Assembly: GCA_016716745.1 (NCBI GenBank)
Contig: JADJVD010000005.1
Coordinates: 1-64,000 of the forward strand
Length of the DNA stretch: 64,000 bases
Source: Hyphomicrobiales bacterium
GTDB taxonomy: Bacteria; Pseudomonadota; Alphaproteobacteria; Rhizobiales; Beijerinckiaceae
Direction: 5' to 3'
How positions within the stretch are numbered: the first letter of the stretch is position 1; each line of letters begins with the position of its first letter. The notes under the pieces were generated by a model. That model did no database searches. It was not told where the DNA came from and saw only the letters and a list, made by a program, of their open reading frames with translations. A program made the position numbers and the translations under genes. Shown one piece after another: positions 28,125 through 37,237 of this stretch.

Positions 28125-28312
28125 GGCGCGGACGTTCGACTCGACGGCGGGGCGGGGAGCGGGAGGGCCGCAGCGATAGCGACTTTTGCCGCCTGCGTCA
28201 CCTCTCGCCGCGCGCGCATCAGGCGGACGGATTTGGCCGTTGACCGGAGCGCGGGGGCCGGCGCAAACACGAACGCCGCCGTCATGGTCGGCGCATTAGG
28301 GACCATCGCACG

Positions 28313-29137
28313 ATGCAAGACGCCGGGCGCGCCGACGCGCCGCATTTTCCGCCCGTGGCGACAATCGAGGGGCGGCTCGATTCCGGCGTGCTGTTTCTGT
28401 GCGATCACGCCTCGAACGCGCTGCCGCCGGAGTATGGCGATCTCGGCCTGCCGCCCGAGCAGTTCCAGCGCCACATCGCCTACGACATCGGCGCGGCGAC
28501 GATGACGGCCCGGCTCGCCGCGCTGTTCGAGGCGCCGGCGGTGATGACCACCTTCTCGCGCCTGCTGATCGACCCCAATCGCGGCGACGACGATCCGACG
28601 CTCGTCATGCGCATCTCGGACGGCGCGCTGGTGCCGGGCAACGCCCGCATCGACGACGCGGAGATCGCGCGCCGCAAGGCGCGGTTCTGGCAGCCTTATC
28701 GCGACGCGGTGGCGGCGCGGCTCGAGGCCATGCTGGCGACGGGCGTGGTTCCCGCCATCGTCTCGCTGCACTCGTTCACGCCGCAGATGAAGGGGATCGC
28801 GCGGCCCTGGCATGTCGGCTTCCTGTGGGATCTCGACGGGCGGATGACGCACGCCATGATCGAGCTGATGCAGGGCGAGCCCGGCCTCTCGATCGGCGAC
28901 AACGAGCCGTACGACGGGGCGCTCGAAGGCGACACCATCGACACGCACGCCACCGGCCGGGGCCTCGCCAATCTGCTCGTCGAGGTGCGGCAGGATCTGG
29001 TCGCGACCGAGGCCGACGCGCTCGCATGGGCGGATCGGCTGGCGCGGCCGCTGAAGCAGGTTCTGGCGCGTCCGGAGACGCATCGCGTCGAGATGCATGG
29101 CAGCCGCTGCCACATCCGCCACAGGCCGGTCGCCTGA
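28313..29137 (+). CDS. N-formylglutamate amidohydrolase family protein
   Basis: The 274-residue protein belongs to the N-formylglutamate amidohydrolase (HutG-like) family, which hydrolyses N-formylglutamate in some histidine degradation pathways. It shows the metal-binding pattern LFLCDHASNALPPEY, RHIAYDIGA, SRLLIDPNRGDDDPTLV and SLHSFTPQMKG. The C-terminal GSRCHIRHRP also fits. No other hut genes are present, so its true substrate is uncertain. Confidence 0.85.
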   Translation: MQDAGRADAPHFPPVATIEGRLDSGVLFLCDHASNALPPEYGDLGLPPEQFQRHIAYDIGAATMTARLAALFEAPAVMTTFSRLLIDPNRGDDDPTLVMRISDGALVPGNARIDDAEIARRKARFWQPYRDAVAARLEAMLATGVVPAIVSLHSFTPQMKGIARPWHVGFLWDLDGRMTHAMIELMQGEPGLSIGDNEPYDGALEGDTIDTHATGRGLANLLVEVRQDLVATEADALAWADRLARPLKQVLARPETHRVEMHGSRCHIRHRPVA

Positions 29138-29237
29138 TCTGGGGACGGCTGGCCGGGCGCGCTTGACGGAGCGGGGGCCGCGCCGCATGAACGCGCCTCG
29201 CGCCGGCGCGTCCGGCTCCCGATATCAGGATCGCGAC

Positions 29238-29480
29238 ATGAGCGACGTCGACGCCAAACATCTGCGCGCCTTCATCGAGCGCATCGAGAAACTCGAGGAA
29301 GAGAAGAAGACGATCGCCGACGACATCAAGGACGTCTACGCCGAGGCCAAGGGCACGGGCTACGACACCAAGGTGATGCGCAAGATCGTCTCGCTGCGCA
29401 AGCAGGACAAGGACAAGCGCCGCGAGGAGGAGGAGATTCTCGATCTCTATCTCGCCGCCCTCGGCATGCTGCCGGGCTGA
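29238..29480 (+). CDS. gapR: GapR-family (DUF2312) DNA-binding protein
   Basis: The 80-residue protein is GapR-like. In Caulobacter GapR binds overtwisted AT-rich DNA and supports replication and chromosome structure. The motif EKLEEEKKTIADDIKDVYAE, then AKGTGYDTKVMRKIVSLRKQ, and the DLYLAALG ending match the family. I chose the ATG at 29238 because the family starts there; the open frame extends further upstream. A strong terminator follows. Confidence 0.92.
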   Translation: MSDVDAKHLRAFIERIEKLEEEKKTIADDIKDVYAEAKGTGYDTKVMRKIVSLRKQDKDKRREEEEILDLYLAALGMLPG

Positions 29481-29513
29481 AGGCCCGCCTTGCACGACGC
29501 CCGAAAACGCAAG

Positions 29514-29544
29514 ACGCCGCGCTGAACAGCGCGGCGTTTCGTTT
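29514..29544. terminator. intrinsic terminator between gapR and the DUF882 gene
   Basis: A perfect 10-bp stem, ACGCCGCGCT and AGCGCGGCGT with a GAAC loop, is followed by TTCGTTT on the plus strand. On the minus strand, TTGCGTTTTCGG follows. It can serve both convergent genes. Confidence 0.8.
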
Positions 29545-29563
29545 GTGCAGAACGGAGGCTGCG

Positions 29564-31390
29564 TCAGTCGGCCGGCGCGACGGCCGGCAGCCCGCCGAAG
29601 GTGTTGGGCTCGGGGATCGCCTGCACGGCGGGGCCGGAGAAGCGCGAAGGCAACAGGTCGCCCGTCGGGCGGTCGCCGAAGGTGGACACGACGTCGACCG
29701 AGGAGCGCATCATCAGGCCGGCGACATCGGCGCGGATCGCCTGACGCACGGGCGCCACGGTCGGCCCCATCGCGGCCTGCGTGGTGGTGCGCGCGGCGGG
29801 CGCGCCGGCCGTCAACGTGCGGAAGTTCGAACGGTCGATGCGCGCGGCGACGAGATCGGGCGCGGGCGCCTTGGGCAGGTCGGGCCGCGTCAGCGCGGCT
29901 TCCTTCGGGCGCGGGGCCGGGGTCGGCGCAAGGGTCGGCTCGGCGGCGTAAGCGAGCGCGGCCTGCGTCGGCCGGCCGACGCCGCGGGTGATGATCGCGG
30001 GCAGGGCGCCACTGCCGGCGGCGGCGAGCTTGGCGGCGATCAGGTCGCGGGAGGGGCGATCGAGGCCGGCGGGACGGCCGATCGGCGTCGGCGCGTCGCT
30101 GGCGCCGCGCAGCGCCGCCACCTCGACCGGGCGGGTCGGCGGCAGCGGAACGTTGGCGAAGCCGAGCTCGGCGATCATCGAGGCGCTCGGCCGGCGCGGC
30201 GGCGTCGGCACGTTGGCGACCTTCGGCTCGATCTTGCCCGGCTCGGGTTTGGCCGGCTCGAGCTTGACCTTGGCGGGCAGCTCCGGCGGCTCGAGCGAGG
30301 CGAGCACGGTCGGCTTCTGCGGCGCGGGCGCGGGGGCGGGTTTGGGCTCGATCTTGGCCTGCGCCGCGATGGTCGTCTCGGTCGGCTGCATCACGGTCTC
30401 GCCGCGCGGCAGATCGCGCATCGCGCGCTGGACGACCGGGGTCTGCGCGTCCGAGGTCTGGCGCGCGCCGCCGGAGAAGAACACCTTCGAGCCGCCGTCG
30501 TCCGACCCGCTCACGGGGCCGGCGGAGGCGACGTCGAAGCGGCCGTCGCGGCCGCGGCCGGCGACCATCTTGCCGCGCTGGCGGCCGCGTGGGGCGACGG
30601 CCTCCTCCTCCTCGTCCTCGCCGCCGCCGAACAGGAAGGCCAGCAGGCCCTTCGATTTCTGGCTGGTGACGTAGGCGGAAGCGAAGGCCGAGCCGCCATT
30701 GCGCTCGATCTCGGCGAGCGCCACCTCGTAGCCGGGCAGGGGCTGGCCGTTCGAGGGGATATGCACCGTCTTCCCGTCCGGGAAGATGCGGGCGAGCTGA
30801 TCGTAGGTCATGCGCGGCCAGTGGCGCACGCTGCCGACGTCGAGATGCACGAAGGGCGAATTGGCGCTCGGATAGTAGCCGACGCCGCCGCGCTGGAGGC
30901 GGATACCCATCTCGCGGGCGCGCGCCATGCCGACGTCCTGGAAATGGACGTCCATCGCATTGCCCTGCATGTGCTGGGAGTGCTTGGCGACGGCGCTCGA
31001 GCGGCGGCGCAGCATCGCGTTGGTCGCCGGCGAGCGGTAGGCCGACATGATCTTGATCGGCGCGTGGGAGCCGGACATCCGGTAGACCTCCCACACCACG
31101 TCGAACAGGCGGGGATTCATGCGCGTCGGCTCGTCGCGGCGCCAGTCGCGCAGCAGCCAGTTCAGCTTCTCGAGCGCGGAACTGTCATACGAGCCGTTGA
31201 CCTTGAAGGTGATCGTCGCCGACTCGCCGGTGTGCGAATGAACGAGCGTCAGCGAACGGGTGTCGCCGTTGGCGACGGCGTTCTGTGTGGCGCTCGGCGC
31301 GAGCGCGACGGTCGTCGCGGCGCACAGGCCGAGCGCGCCGGCGCAACGGCGCAGCAGGGAGCGGGTCGGTTTCACTCGCGGATGTCGCAA
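29564..31390 (-). CDS. DUF882/M15-like peptidoglycan peptidase with long disordered tail
   Basis: The 608-residue exported protein has a signal sequence at the N-terminus (CAGALGLCAATTVALA). A peptidase M15/YcbK-like domain follows, at about 45-215, with zinc-site pattern KHSQHMQGNAMDVHF and the third ligand in PFVHLDVGSVRHWP. It is likely to act on peptidoglycan in the periplasm. The C-terminal two thirds (about 270-608) is a low-complexity Pro/Ala-rich region with repeated PTPPRRPSA, PLPPTRPVE and PTPIGRPA motifs. That tail is far longer than in minimal YcbK proteins. Confidence 0.85.
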   Translation of the reverse strand: MRHPRVKPTRSLLRRCAGALGLCAATTVALAPSATQNAVANGDTRSLTLVHSHTGESATITFKVNGSYDSSALEKLNWLLRDWRRDEPTRMNPRLFDVVWEVYRMSGSHAPIKIMSAYRSPATNAMLRRRSSAVAKHSQHMQGNAMDVHFQDVGMARAREMGIRLQRGGVGYYPSANSPFVHLDVGSVRHWPRMTYDQLARIFPDGKTVHIPSNGQPLPGYEVALAEIERNGGSAFASAYVTSQKSKGLLAFLFGGGEDEEEEAVAPRGRQRGKMVAGRGRDGRFDVASAGPVSGSDDGGSKVFFSGGARQTSDAQTPVVQRAMRDLPRGETVMQPTETTIAAQAKIEPKPAPAPAPQKPTVLASLEPPELPAKVKLEPAKPEPGKIEPKVANVPTPPRRPSASMIAELGFANVPLPPTRPVEVAALRGASDAPTPIGRPAGLDRPSRDLIAAKLAAAGSGALPAIITRGVGRPTQAALAYAAEPTLAPTPAPRPKEAALTRPDLPKAPAPDLVAARIDRSNFRTLTAGAPAARTTTQAAMGPTVAPVRQAIRADVAGLMMRSSVDVVSTFGDRPTGDLLPSRFSGPAVQAIPEPNTFGGLPAVAPAD

Positions 31391-31454
31391 TCGGCGCTCG
31401 TCAGTGTTCGGCGCGGCGGCCGGAGCCGTCCCCGCATGGTCACCAGAGTGTTGC

Positions 31455-31502
31455 CGAAAATCCTTAACGTCGGGTGGATCGACTCGAACCCGACGATTTT
31501 CG
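31455..31502. promoter_or_regulatory. imperfect long inverted repeat upstream of the DUF882 gene
   Basis: Two arms pair: CGAAAAT with ATTTTCG outside, and CGTCGGGT with ACCCGACG inside. A 6-base asymmetric insert (CCTTAA) separates them on one side and the loop is 12 bases. It lies 65-112 bases upstream of the DUF882 start and 72 bases downstream of eda. It could be an operator or a processed 3' hairpin of eda. No U-run follows. Confidence 0.4.
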
Positions 31503-31573
31503 AGCAGTGTCTCTTTATCGCCACATGCGGCGGAAGGAAAGCCCCCTCAGCGTCGGCCTAAGGTCGCAGTCGA

Positions 31574-32230
31574 TCAGGCGGGGCGGGCGAGCGCGGCCGC
31601 CTCGCGCGCCAGCGCCTCCACGGCGGCGTAGTCGCCGGCCGCCAGCGCCGCCTTCGGCGTCATCCACGAGCCGCCGACGCAGGCGACGTTGGGCAGGGCG
31701 AGGTAGGTCGGGGCCTTGGCGAGGTCGATCCCGCCGGTCGGGCAGAAGACGACGTCGCCCAGCGGACCGGCGAGAGCGGCAAGCGCCTTCGCGCCGCCGG
31801 AGGTCTCGGCCGGAAAGAACTTCATCTGCCGGAAGCCGACCTCGCGCAGCGCCATCACCTCCGAGGCTGTCGCCGCGCCCGGCAGGAAGGGAACCGGCGA
31901 GGCGGCGGCGGCCTCGGCCAGATGCCGCGTCGCGCCGGGGCTGACCAGAAACCGCGCGCCGGCGGCGAGCGCGGCCGCCATGCCGGTCTCGTCGAGAATC
32001 GTGCCGGCCCCGACGACGGCGCCGGGAACCTCGTCGGCGATGGCGCGGATCGCCGGCAGCGCGGCGGGGGTGCGCAGCGTCACCTCAATGACGGGCAGCC
32101 CGCCGGCGACGAGGGCGCGCGCCTGCGCCAGCCCGTCCGCCCGGCTCGTCACCGTCAGCACCGGGATCACCGGCGCGCGGCGCATCAGCGCGAGGGTCTC
32201 CTCGTGGCGGTCGTAGCGAAGCGAGGTCAT
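31574..32230 (-). CDS. eda: 2-dehydro-3-deoxy-phosphogluconate aldolase (KDPG/KHG aldolase)
   Basis: This enzyme cleaves KDPG to pyruvate and glyceraldehyde-3-phosphate in the Entner-Doudoroff pathway. The 218-residue protein has the catalytic Glu in LPVIEVTLRT, the phosphate-binding VVGAGTILDE, the Schiff-base Lys in FRQMKFFPAE near residue 135 and FCPTGGID. The start at 32230 follows GGGGAGA. The reading frame stays open far upstream into the RND remnant, giving a false 1072-residue fusion; the ribosome binding site and family start argue for 32230. Confidence 0.93.
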   Translation of the reverse strand: MTSLRYDRHEETLALMRRAPVIPVLTVTSRADGLAQARALVAGGLPVIEVTLRTPAALPAIRAIADEVPGAVVGAGTILDETGMAAALAAGARFLVSPGATRHLAEAAAASPVPFLPGAATASEVMALREVGFRQMKFFPAETSGGAKALAALAGPLGDVVFCPTGGIDLAKAPTYLALPNVACVGGSWMTPKAALAAGDYAAVEALAREAAALARPA

Positions 32231-32518
32231 GACGCTTGTCTCCCCGGCGGCCGGACGGCGCGCCGGGGGCACCCAGCCCGCCCTGCCCGGGGGCGCGCGC
32301 CAGGGGAGGGGGGGGCTGCGCGGGCCGCCGTTTCCGCACGCGGCGCCGGGGCGCCCCGGCCGCGTCGGCGGCGGCGGCCGGGGGCCCCCGCGACGGCGGC
32401 CCAAGGCCCCCGAAGAGGCGCGCGAGAACGCGCCATGACCGAAGAGCGCGGAACACGGAGGGCACGAAGAGCGGAGAGCAGCAGAAAGGGAGGGGGGGGC
32501 GGGCCGCCCGTCCCCCAC
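32231..32518. other. GC-homopolymer-rich stretch without a recognisable gene
   Basis: This stretch lies between the last RND homology (32519) and the eda start. It has runs such as GGGGAGGGGGGG and GGGAGGGGGGGCGGG and no domain homology in any frame. The expected last two transmembrane helices of the RND protein are missing here. It may be a damaged gene end or poor sequence. Confidence 0.5.
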
Positions 32519-35277
32519 CGCGACCGCCATCGGCGCGCGGAACTCGCCGCCGTCGCCGAGCGCCATCGCCGCCGGAATCATGCCGGCGCCCATCGCGATG
32601 GAGGTCATCACGATCGGGCGCGCGCGCTTGCGGCCGGCGTCGACGATGGCGTCGGCGCGCGACATGCCGGCGGCCATCTGCTCGACCGCGAAATCGACCA
32701 GCATGATGGCGTTCTTGGTGACGATGCCCATCAGCATCAGGATGCCGATGACGACCGGCATCGAGATCGCCATGCCGGTCAACAGCAGCGCCGCGATGGC
32801 GCCGCCGATCGACAGCGGCAGCGAGAACAGGATGGTGATCGGCTGCAGGAAGCTGGCGAACAGCAGCACCAGCACGGCATAGACCATCATCAGGCCGGTG
32901 GTGATCGCGGTGGCGAAGCCGTCGAACACCTCGACCATGATCTCGGCGTCGCCGGTCGGGCGGACCTCGACGCCTGGGCGGAGGCTCTTCACGACCGGCA
33001 GGGCGAGCACGGCTCGAGCGGCGTCGCCGAGCGCGGCGTCGCCGACGAGACGAGTTGCACGCGGATCGGCACCAGCCGGTCGCCGGCGTTGAACTTGGCG
33101 AGGTTCGGGCCGACGTCGCCGATGGTGGCGACGCGGATCGTCTCGGACAGCGCGTCCGTCGTCACGCCGAGATCGGCCGCGAGCTCCATCCGCGGGCGGA
33201 TCTGGATTTCCGGCCGGTCGAGCGCCGGCGAAATCAGGTTGGCGATCATCGGAATGCGCGCATCTCCGTCGCCAGCGCGCTGGCGACGCGCACGTCGGCG
33301 TCATTGTCGCCGGCGACGACCAGCGAAATGGCCCGCAGGCCGTTTCGTCGCAGGAACCAGAAGCGCATGTCGGGACGTTCGGCGAGCGCGCCTCGCTGAC
33401 TTCCTTCTCCATCGTCTTCTGCGTTTTCGCGCGCGTCGACTTGTGCGTGAGGTTGATCGTCAGGACGGCCTTGCGCACTTCGTTGCCGCCAAGGCCGATC
33501 ATGTGGCCGCCATTGACGAAGACGCTGGCGATCTCCGGCTTCTGCTTCAGGCGCCGGGCGAGGTCGTCGGTGACGCGCTGCGTGTCGGCGAGGCGCGAGC
33601 CGGGCGGCAGTTCTAGCCCGAATAGCATGCGCCCTTCGTCAATCGGCGGCATCAAGCCTTTGGGCAACAGCGCCATCGCCTGGATCGAGACATAGAAAAC
33701 GGCGAGACCCGCGACGAGCGTGATCCAGCGATGACGCACGGTCCAGGCGACGAGGCGCGTATAGGCGCGCATGATCGGACCGTCGCCCTTTGCGACATGG
33801 CCGTTGTCGCGCATGAAATAGGCCGCCAGCAGCGGCGTGATCAAACGTGCGACGAGCAGCGAGAAGATCACCGCGGCGGCGACCGTGAGGCCGAACTGCT
33901 TGAAATACTGTCCGGGGATGCCGCCCATGAAGCTGACCGGCGCGAACACCGCGACGATGGTCAGCGAGATCGCGATGACGGCGAGGCCGATCTCGTCGGC
34001 GGCCTCCAGCGCGGCGCGATAGGGCGACTTGCCCATGCGCATGTGGCGCACGATGTTCTCGATCTCGACGATGGCGTCGTCGACCAGGATGCCGGTCGAC
34101 AGCGTGATGGCGAGCAGGCTGACGAGGTTGAGCGAGAAGCCCATCGCGCTGATCGCCCAGAACGTCGGGAAGATCGACAGCGGCAGCGAGACCGCAACGA
34201 TGATGGTGGCGCGGATGTCGCGCAGGAACAGCAGCACGACGATGACCGCGAGGATGGCGCCCTCGAACAGGGTCGAAATCGCGGCTTCGTAATTGCCCTT
34301 GGTGAAGTCGACCGAGGTGTCGATCAGCGAGAGGTCGACGTCGGGATAGGCGGGCGCGCGTTTTCGACGGCGCTCTCGACGCCGGACCGACCACGTCGCT
34401 CGCGCCCTTGGCGCGCAAGATGCCGAAGGCGACCACCGGCTCGCCGTTGAGGCGGGCGAAATTGCGCGGCTCGGCGGCGAGCCGTCGGTCACCGTGCCGA
34501 GATCGTCGAGGCGCACCTCGCGCCCGCCGCCAGCGGGATCATGCGTCGCCGGCGAGATCGGCCACGCTGCGCGCGCCGGCGAGCGTGCGGATCGCCTGCT
34601 CCTGCCCGGAAATTTCGCTGCGGCCGCCGGCGAGGTCGACATTGGTCGAGCGCAACTGGCGATTGACGTCGGCCGCCGTGATCCCGAGCGCCTGCAGCCG
34701 GTCGGGATCGAGATCGACCCGGATCTCGCGCTCGACGCCGCCGATGCGCTCGACCTGGCGACGCCCCTGGTCGATTGCAGGCGGCGGATCACCGTGTCGT
34801 CGATGAACCAGGACAGCTCCTCCGGCGTCTTGCCCGGGCGGCGACCGCATAGGTGACGATCGGCCGGCCCTCGATCTCGATGCGCCGCGTGATCGGCTCG
34901 TCGATGGTGCGCGGCAGTTCCGAGCGGATGCGCGAGATGGCGTCCTTGACGTCGTTGACCGCGCGGTCGGTGTTGGTCTCGAGGCGGAATTCGATGGTGG
35001 TCGTCGAGGTTCCGTCGGTGATCGAGGAGGTGATGTGCTTGACGCCGGTGAGGCCGGAGACGGCGTCCTCGATCTTCTTCGTCACCTGCGTTTCGAGTTC
35101 GCCGGGCGCGGCGCCGCCTTGCGTCACCGTCACCGCGACAATCGGCACGTCGATGTTCGGGAACTTGGTGATCGGCAGCGAGCGGAAGGAGACCAGGCCA
35201 AGCACCATCAGCACCGCGAACAGAACGATCGCGGGCATCGGGTGGCGGATCGACCAGGCGGAGACGTTGAGGCGCAT
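32519..35277 (-). pseudogene. RND efflux pump permease (AcrB/MexB family), about ten one-base frameshifts
   Basis: The N-terminus is clear: MRLNVSAWSIRHPMPAIVLF, then FPNIDVPIVAVTVTQGGAAP. The protein can be followed by switching frames near 34845, 34767, 34555, 34540, 34490, 34398, 34362, 33390, 33255 and 33050. Every switch is explained by one missing base, and the protein signature continues intact on each side. Conserved landmarks include ILVDDAIVEIENIVRHM with the Asp of the proton relay, IVTKNAIMLVDFAVEQ and RPIVMTSIAMGAGMIPAA. Homology stops at 32519 (APMAVAV), so the C-terminal helices are lost. The start overlaps the adaptor stop by one base. No functional pump would be made from this sequence as written. 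Confidence 0.88.
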
Positions 35278-36466
35278 CAGCGGGTCTCCGCGTTGGCCCG
35301 CGCGGCTTCGGCGCGCGTCTCGACGGGGTCGCCGTCGTTGAGGAAGGCGCCGGCGCGCGCCACCAGCGTCTCGCCCTCGGCCAGACCGCTCCTGATCTCG
35401 GTGAGGCCGCCGACGGACAGGCCTGTCTCGACCTTGCGCAGCGACACGCGGCCGTCCTTGATCGCCTGCACGTAGCGCCCGTCCGCGGCGACGAGAATGG
35501 CGCTCGCCGGCGCCGCCAGCGCGACGCGCCGTTCCGTCTCGATCTCGCCGCGCGCGAAGCCGCCGATGCGCAACCCGGCGTCGGGGCCGACGGCGAGGCG
35601 CAGTTTGCCCATGCGGGTGGCGCGGTCGATCTCCGGCGAGACCAGGCGGACGCTGGCCTTCAAGGGCCGCTCGGCGGCGTCGTAGACGGTCGCCGTCTGC
35701 CCGACCTTGATGGCGGCGAGGCGGAAATCGGGCGCCTCGGCCTCGAGTTCGACGTCGCCGCCGGCGATGATGCGGAACATGCCCTCGCCGGCCATGGCGG
35801 CGATGGCGCCGAGCCGGGCGGTCCGGCGCGAGACGATTCCGGCGGCCGGCGCCTTCACGTCCGTGCGGGCGATGCGAACCTCGAGCTCGCGGCGTTGGGC
35901 CTCGAGCGCCTTCTTGTCGGCTTCCGCCGCGACGAGGCCGTCGCGGGCGGCCTGCAGGCGGGCGAGATTGGCGGTGTGGTCAGCGGTGCGCGCCTCCAGC
36001 GTCGCGTCGGTGCCGGCGCCGGTCTTCACCAGCGATTTCGCGCGGTCGAGGGCAGGGCCGCTCTGGGCGATGGCGGCCTGCGCCTGCGCGATCGAGGAGC
36101 GGGCCTGCGCTATGCCGGCGTCGGCGCGCGCGAGCTGGGCGCCGGACTGGGCGAGCTGGGCGTCGAGCGTGTCGCGCGCCAAGCGCGCGAGCACTTGCCC
36201 TTGGCGACGCTGTCGCCCTCCTCGACGAGGATCTCGACGATGCGGCTGCCCTCGATCTCCGGGCCGACGACGATCTCCTCGCGCGGGACCAGCGTGCCGG
36301 TGACGCGCACGACGTCGACCAGTTCGGCCCGGCGGGCGACGGCGACGGTGACGATGGGCCGGGCGGCGGCGGTCGGGTCGGCCGGCGGCGCCTTGGCGTC
36401 GGCGGCGACGGCCGCCCGCGTCAGCGCTGCGACGAGGAGAAGGACGGCGAGAGCGGGGCGGATCAT
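35277..36466 (-). pseudogene. RND efflux periplasmic adaptor (HlyD/MexA family), one frameshift
   Basis: The protein starts MIRPALAVLLLVAALTRAAV (signal peptide) and continues with TVAVARRAELVDVVRVTGTL and LVEEGDSVAKG, the first half of the biotinyl-lipoyl motif. At 36196-36201 the frame must shift; the next frame carries VLARLARDTLDAQLAQSGAQ, the coiled coil, RTDVKAPAAGIVSRR (second lipoyl half) and the beta-barrel. One missing base restores a 396-residue adaptor. It overlaps TetR and the RND gene by one base on either side. Confidence 0.88.
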
Positions 36467-37122
36467 CAGGGCTGCACCGGGGCGAGAGCGGGGGGCGACG
36501 CGGGCGCGGCGGCGGTCGGCGGCGCTGCGGCGGTCGGATGAAGCAGGCCGCGCAGCATGGCGACGACATGCGGGGCGAGCGCGGCGCAATCGAAATCGGG
36601 ATCGATGGCGCGCCGCCAGAACAAGCCGTCGGCGACGAGCGCCATGATCGCGGCGACGTCGCAAACGGGCGCGGAGGGAGTGATGGCGCCGTCCGCCTGA
36701 GCCTGCGCGAGAAGGGATTCGAGCCTGCCGCGAATCGCCCCGTCGCACTCCCGCACGGTGCGGGCGATGGCCGGGTTGTGGCGCGACTCGGCGCCGATCT
36801 CGAGCAGCAGGGCGGGCTTGTGCGAAGGCGCCTCGACGACGCAGCTGCGCAGCGCGCCCGACAGGCCGTCGACGACGTCGCTTTGCGCGGCGGCGGCGTC
36901 GAATTCGGCCAGCACGTCGCGCCGGTCGCGCTCGACGAGGCCGGCGATCAGCGCCTCCTTCGAGGCGAAGTAGAGGTAGAGCGCGCCGGGGCTGACGGCG
37001 GCCTCGCGGCAGATGTCCTGCATCGTCGTGCGGTGGAAGCCGGCGCGCGCGAAGCAGGCCTCCGCCGCGTCGAGAATATGGGAGCGCCGGCTCTGCTGAG
37101 CCGTTTCCGAGAGCTTGGGCAC
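36466..37122 (-). CDS. TetR-family repressor of the efflux operon
   Basis: The 218-residue protein starts at GTG. The helix-turn-helix is HILDAAEACFARAGFHRTTMQD followed by EAAVSPGALYLYFASKEALI, typical of AcrR/TetR regulators. The ligand domain ends in a Pro/Ala-rich tail. The stop overlaps the start of the adaptor gene by one base, so they form one operon. A dyad at 37142-37163, 20 bases upstream of the start, is the likely operator. This gene itself is intact. Confidence 0.92.
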   Translation of the reverse strand: MPKLSETAQQSRRSHILDAAEACFARAGFHRTTMQDICREAAVSPGALYLYFASKEALIAGLVERDRRDVLAEFDAAAAQSDVVDGLSGALRSCVVEAPSHKPALLLEIGAESRHNPAIARTVRECDGAIRGRLESLLAQAQADGAITPSAPVCDVAAIMALVADGLFWRRAIDPDFDCAALAPHVVAMLRGLLHPTAAAPPTAAAPASPPALAPVQP

Positions 37123-37141
37123 CGGCGGTCGATCCCGAATA

Positions 37142-37163
37142 AAAACGAATGATCGTTCGTTTT
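37142..37163. promoter_or_regulatory. TetR operator dyad
   Basis: Arms AAAACGAA and TTCGTTTT surround a TGATCG centre; only one base pair of the 22-bp dyad is imperfect. The sequence resembles the known ACGAxxGATxxTTCGT-type TetR operators. Its position just before the repressor gene indicates autoregulation of the efflux operon. Confidence 0.8.
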
Positions 37164-37237
37164 ATTGGCAGGGCCGCCAGATGGCAAGCGCCGGAGCCTT
37201 CGCACCGGCGCCTCGCGCGCTCACAGATGCGTGAAGC

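Noticed and set aside
32231..32518. A gene in the G-rich stretch before eda.
   Set aside because: All six frames are low-complexity translations of G and C runs without any domain signal.
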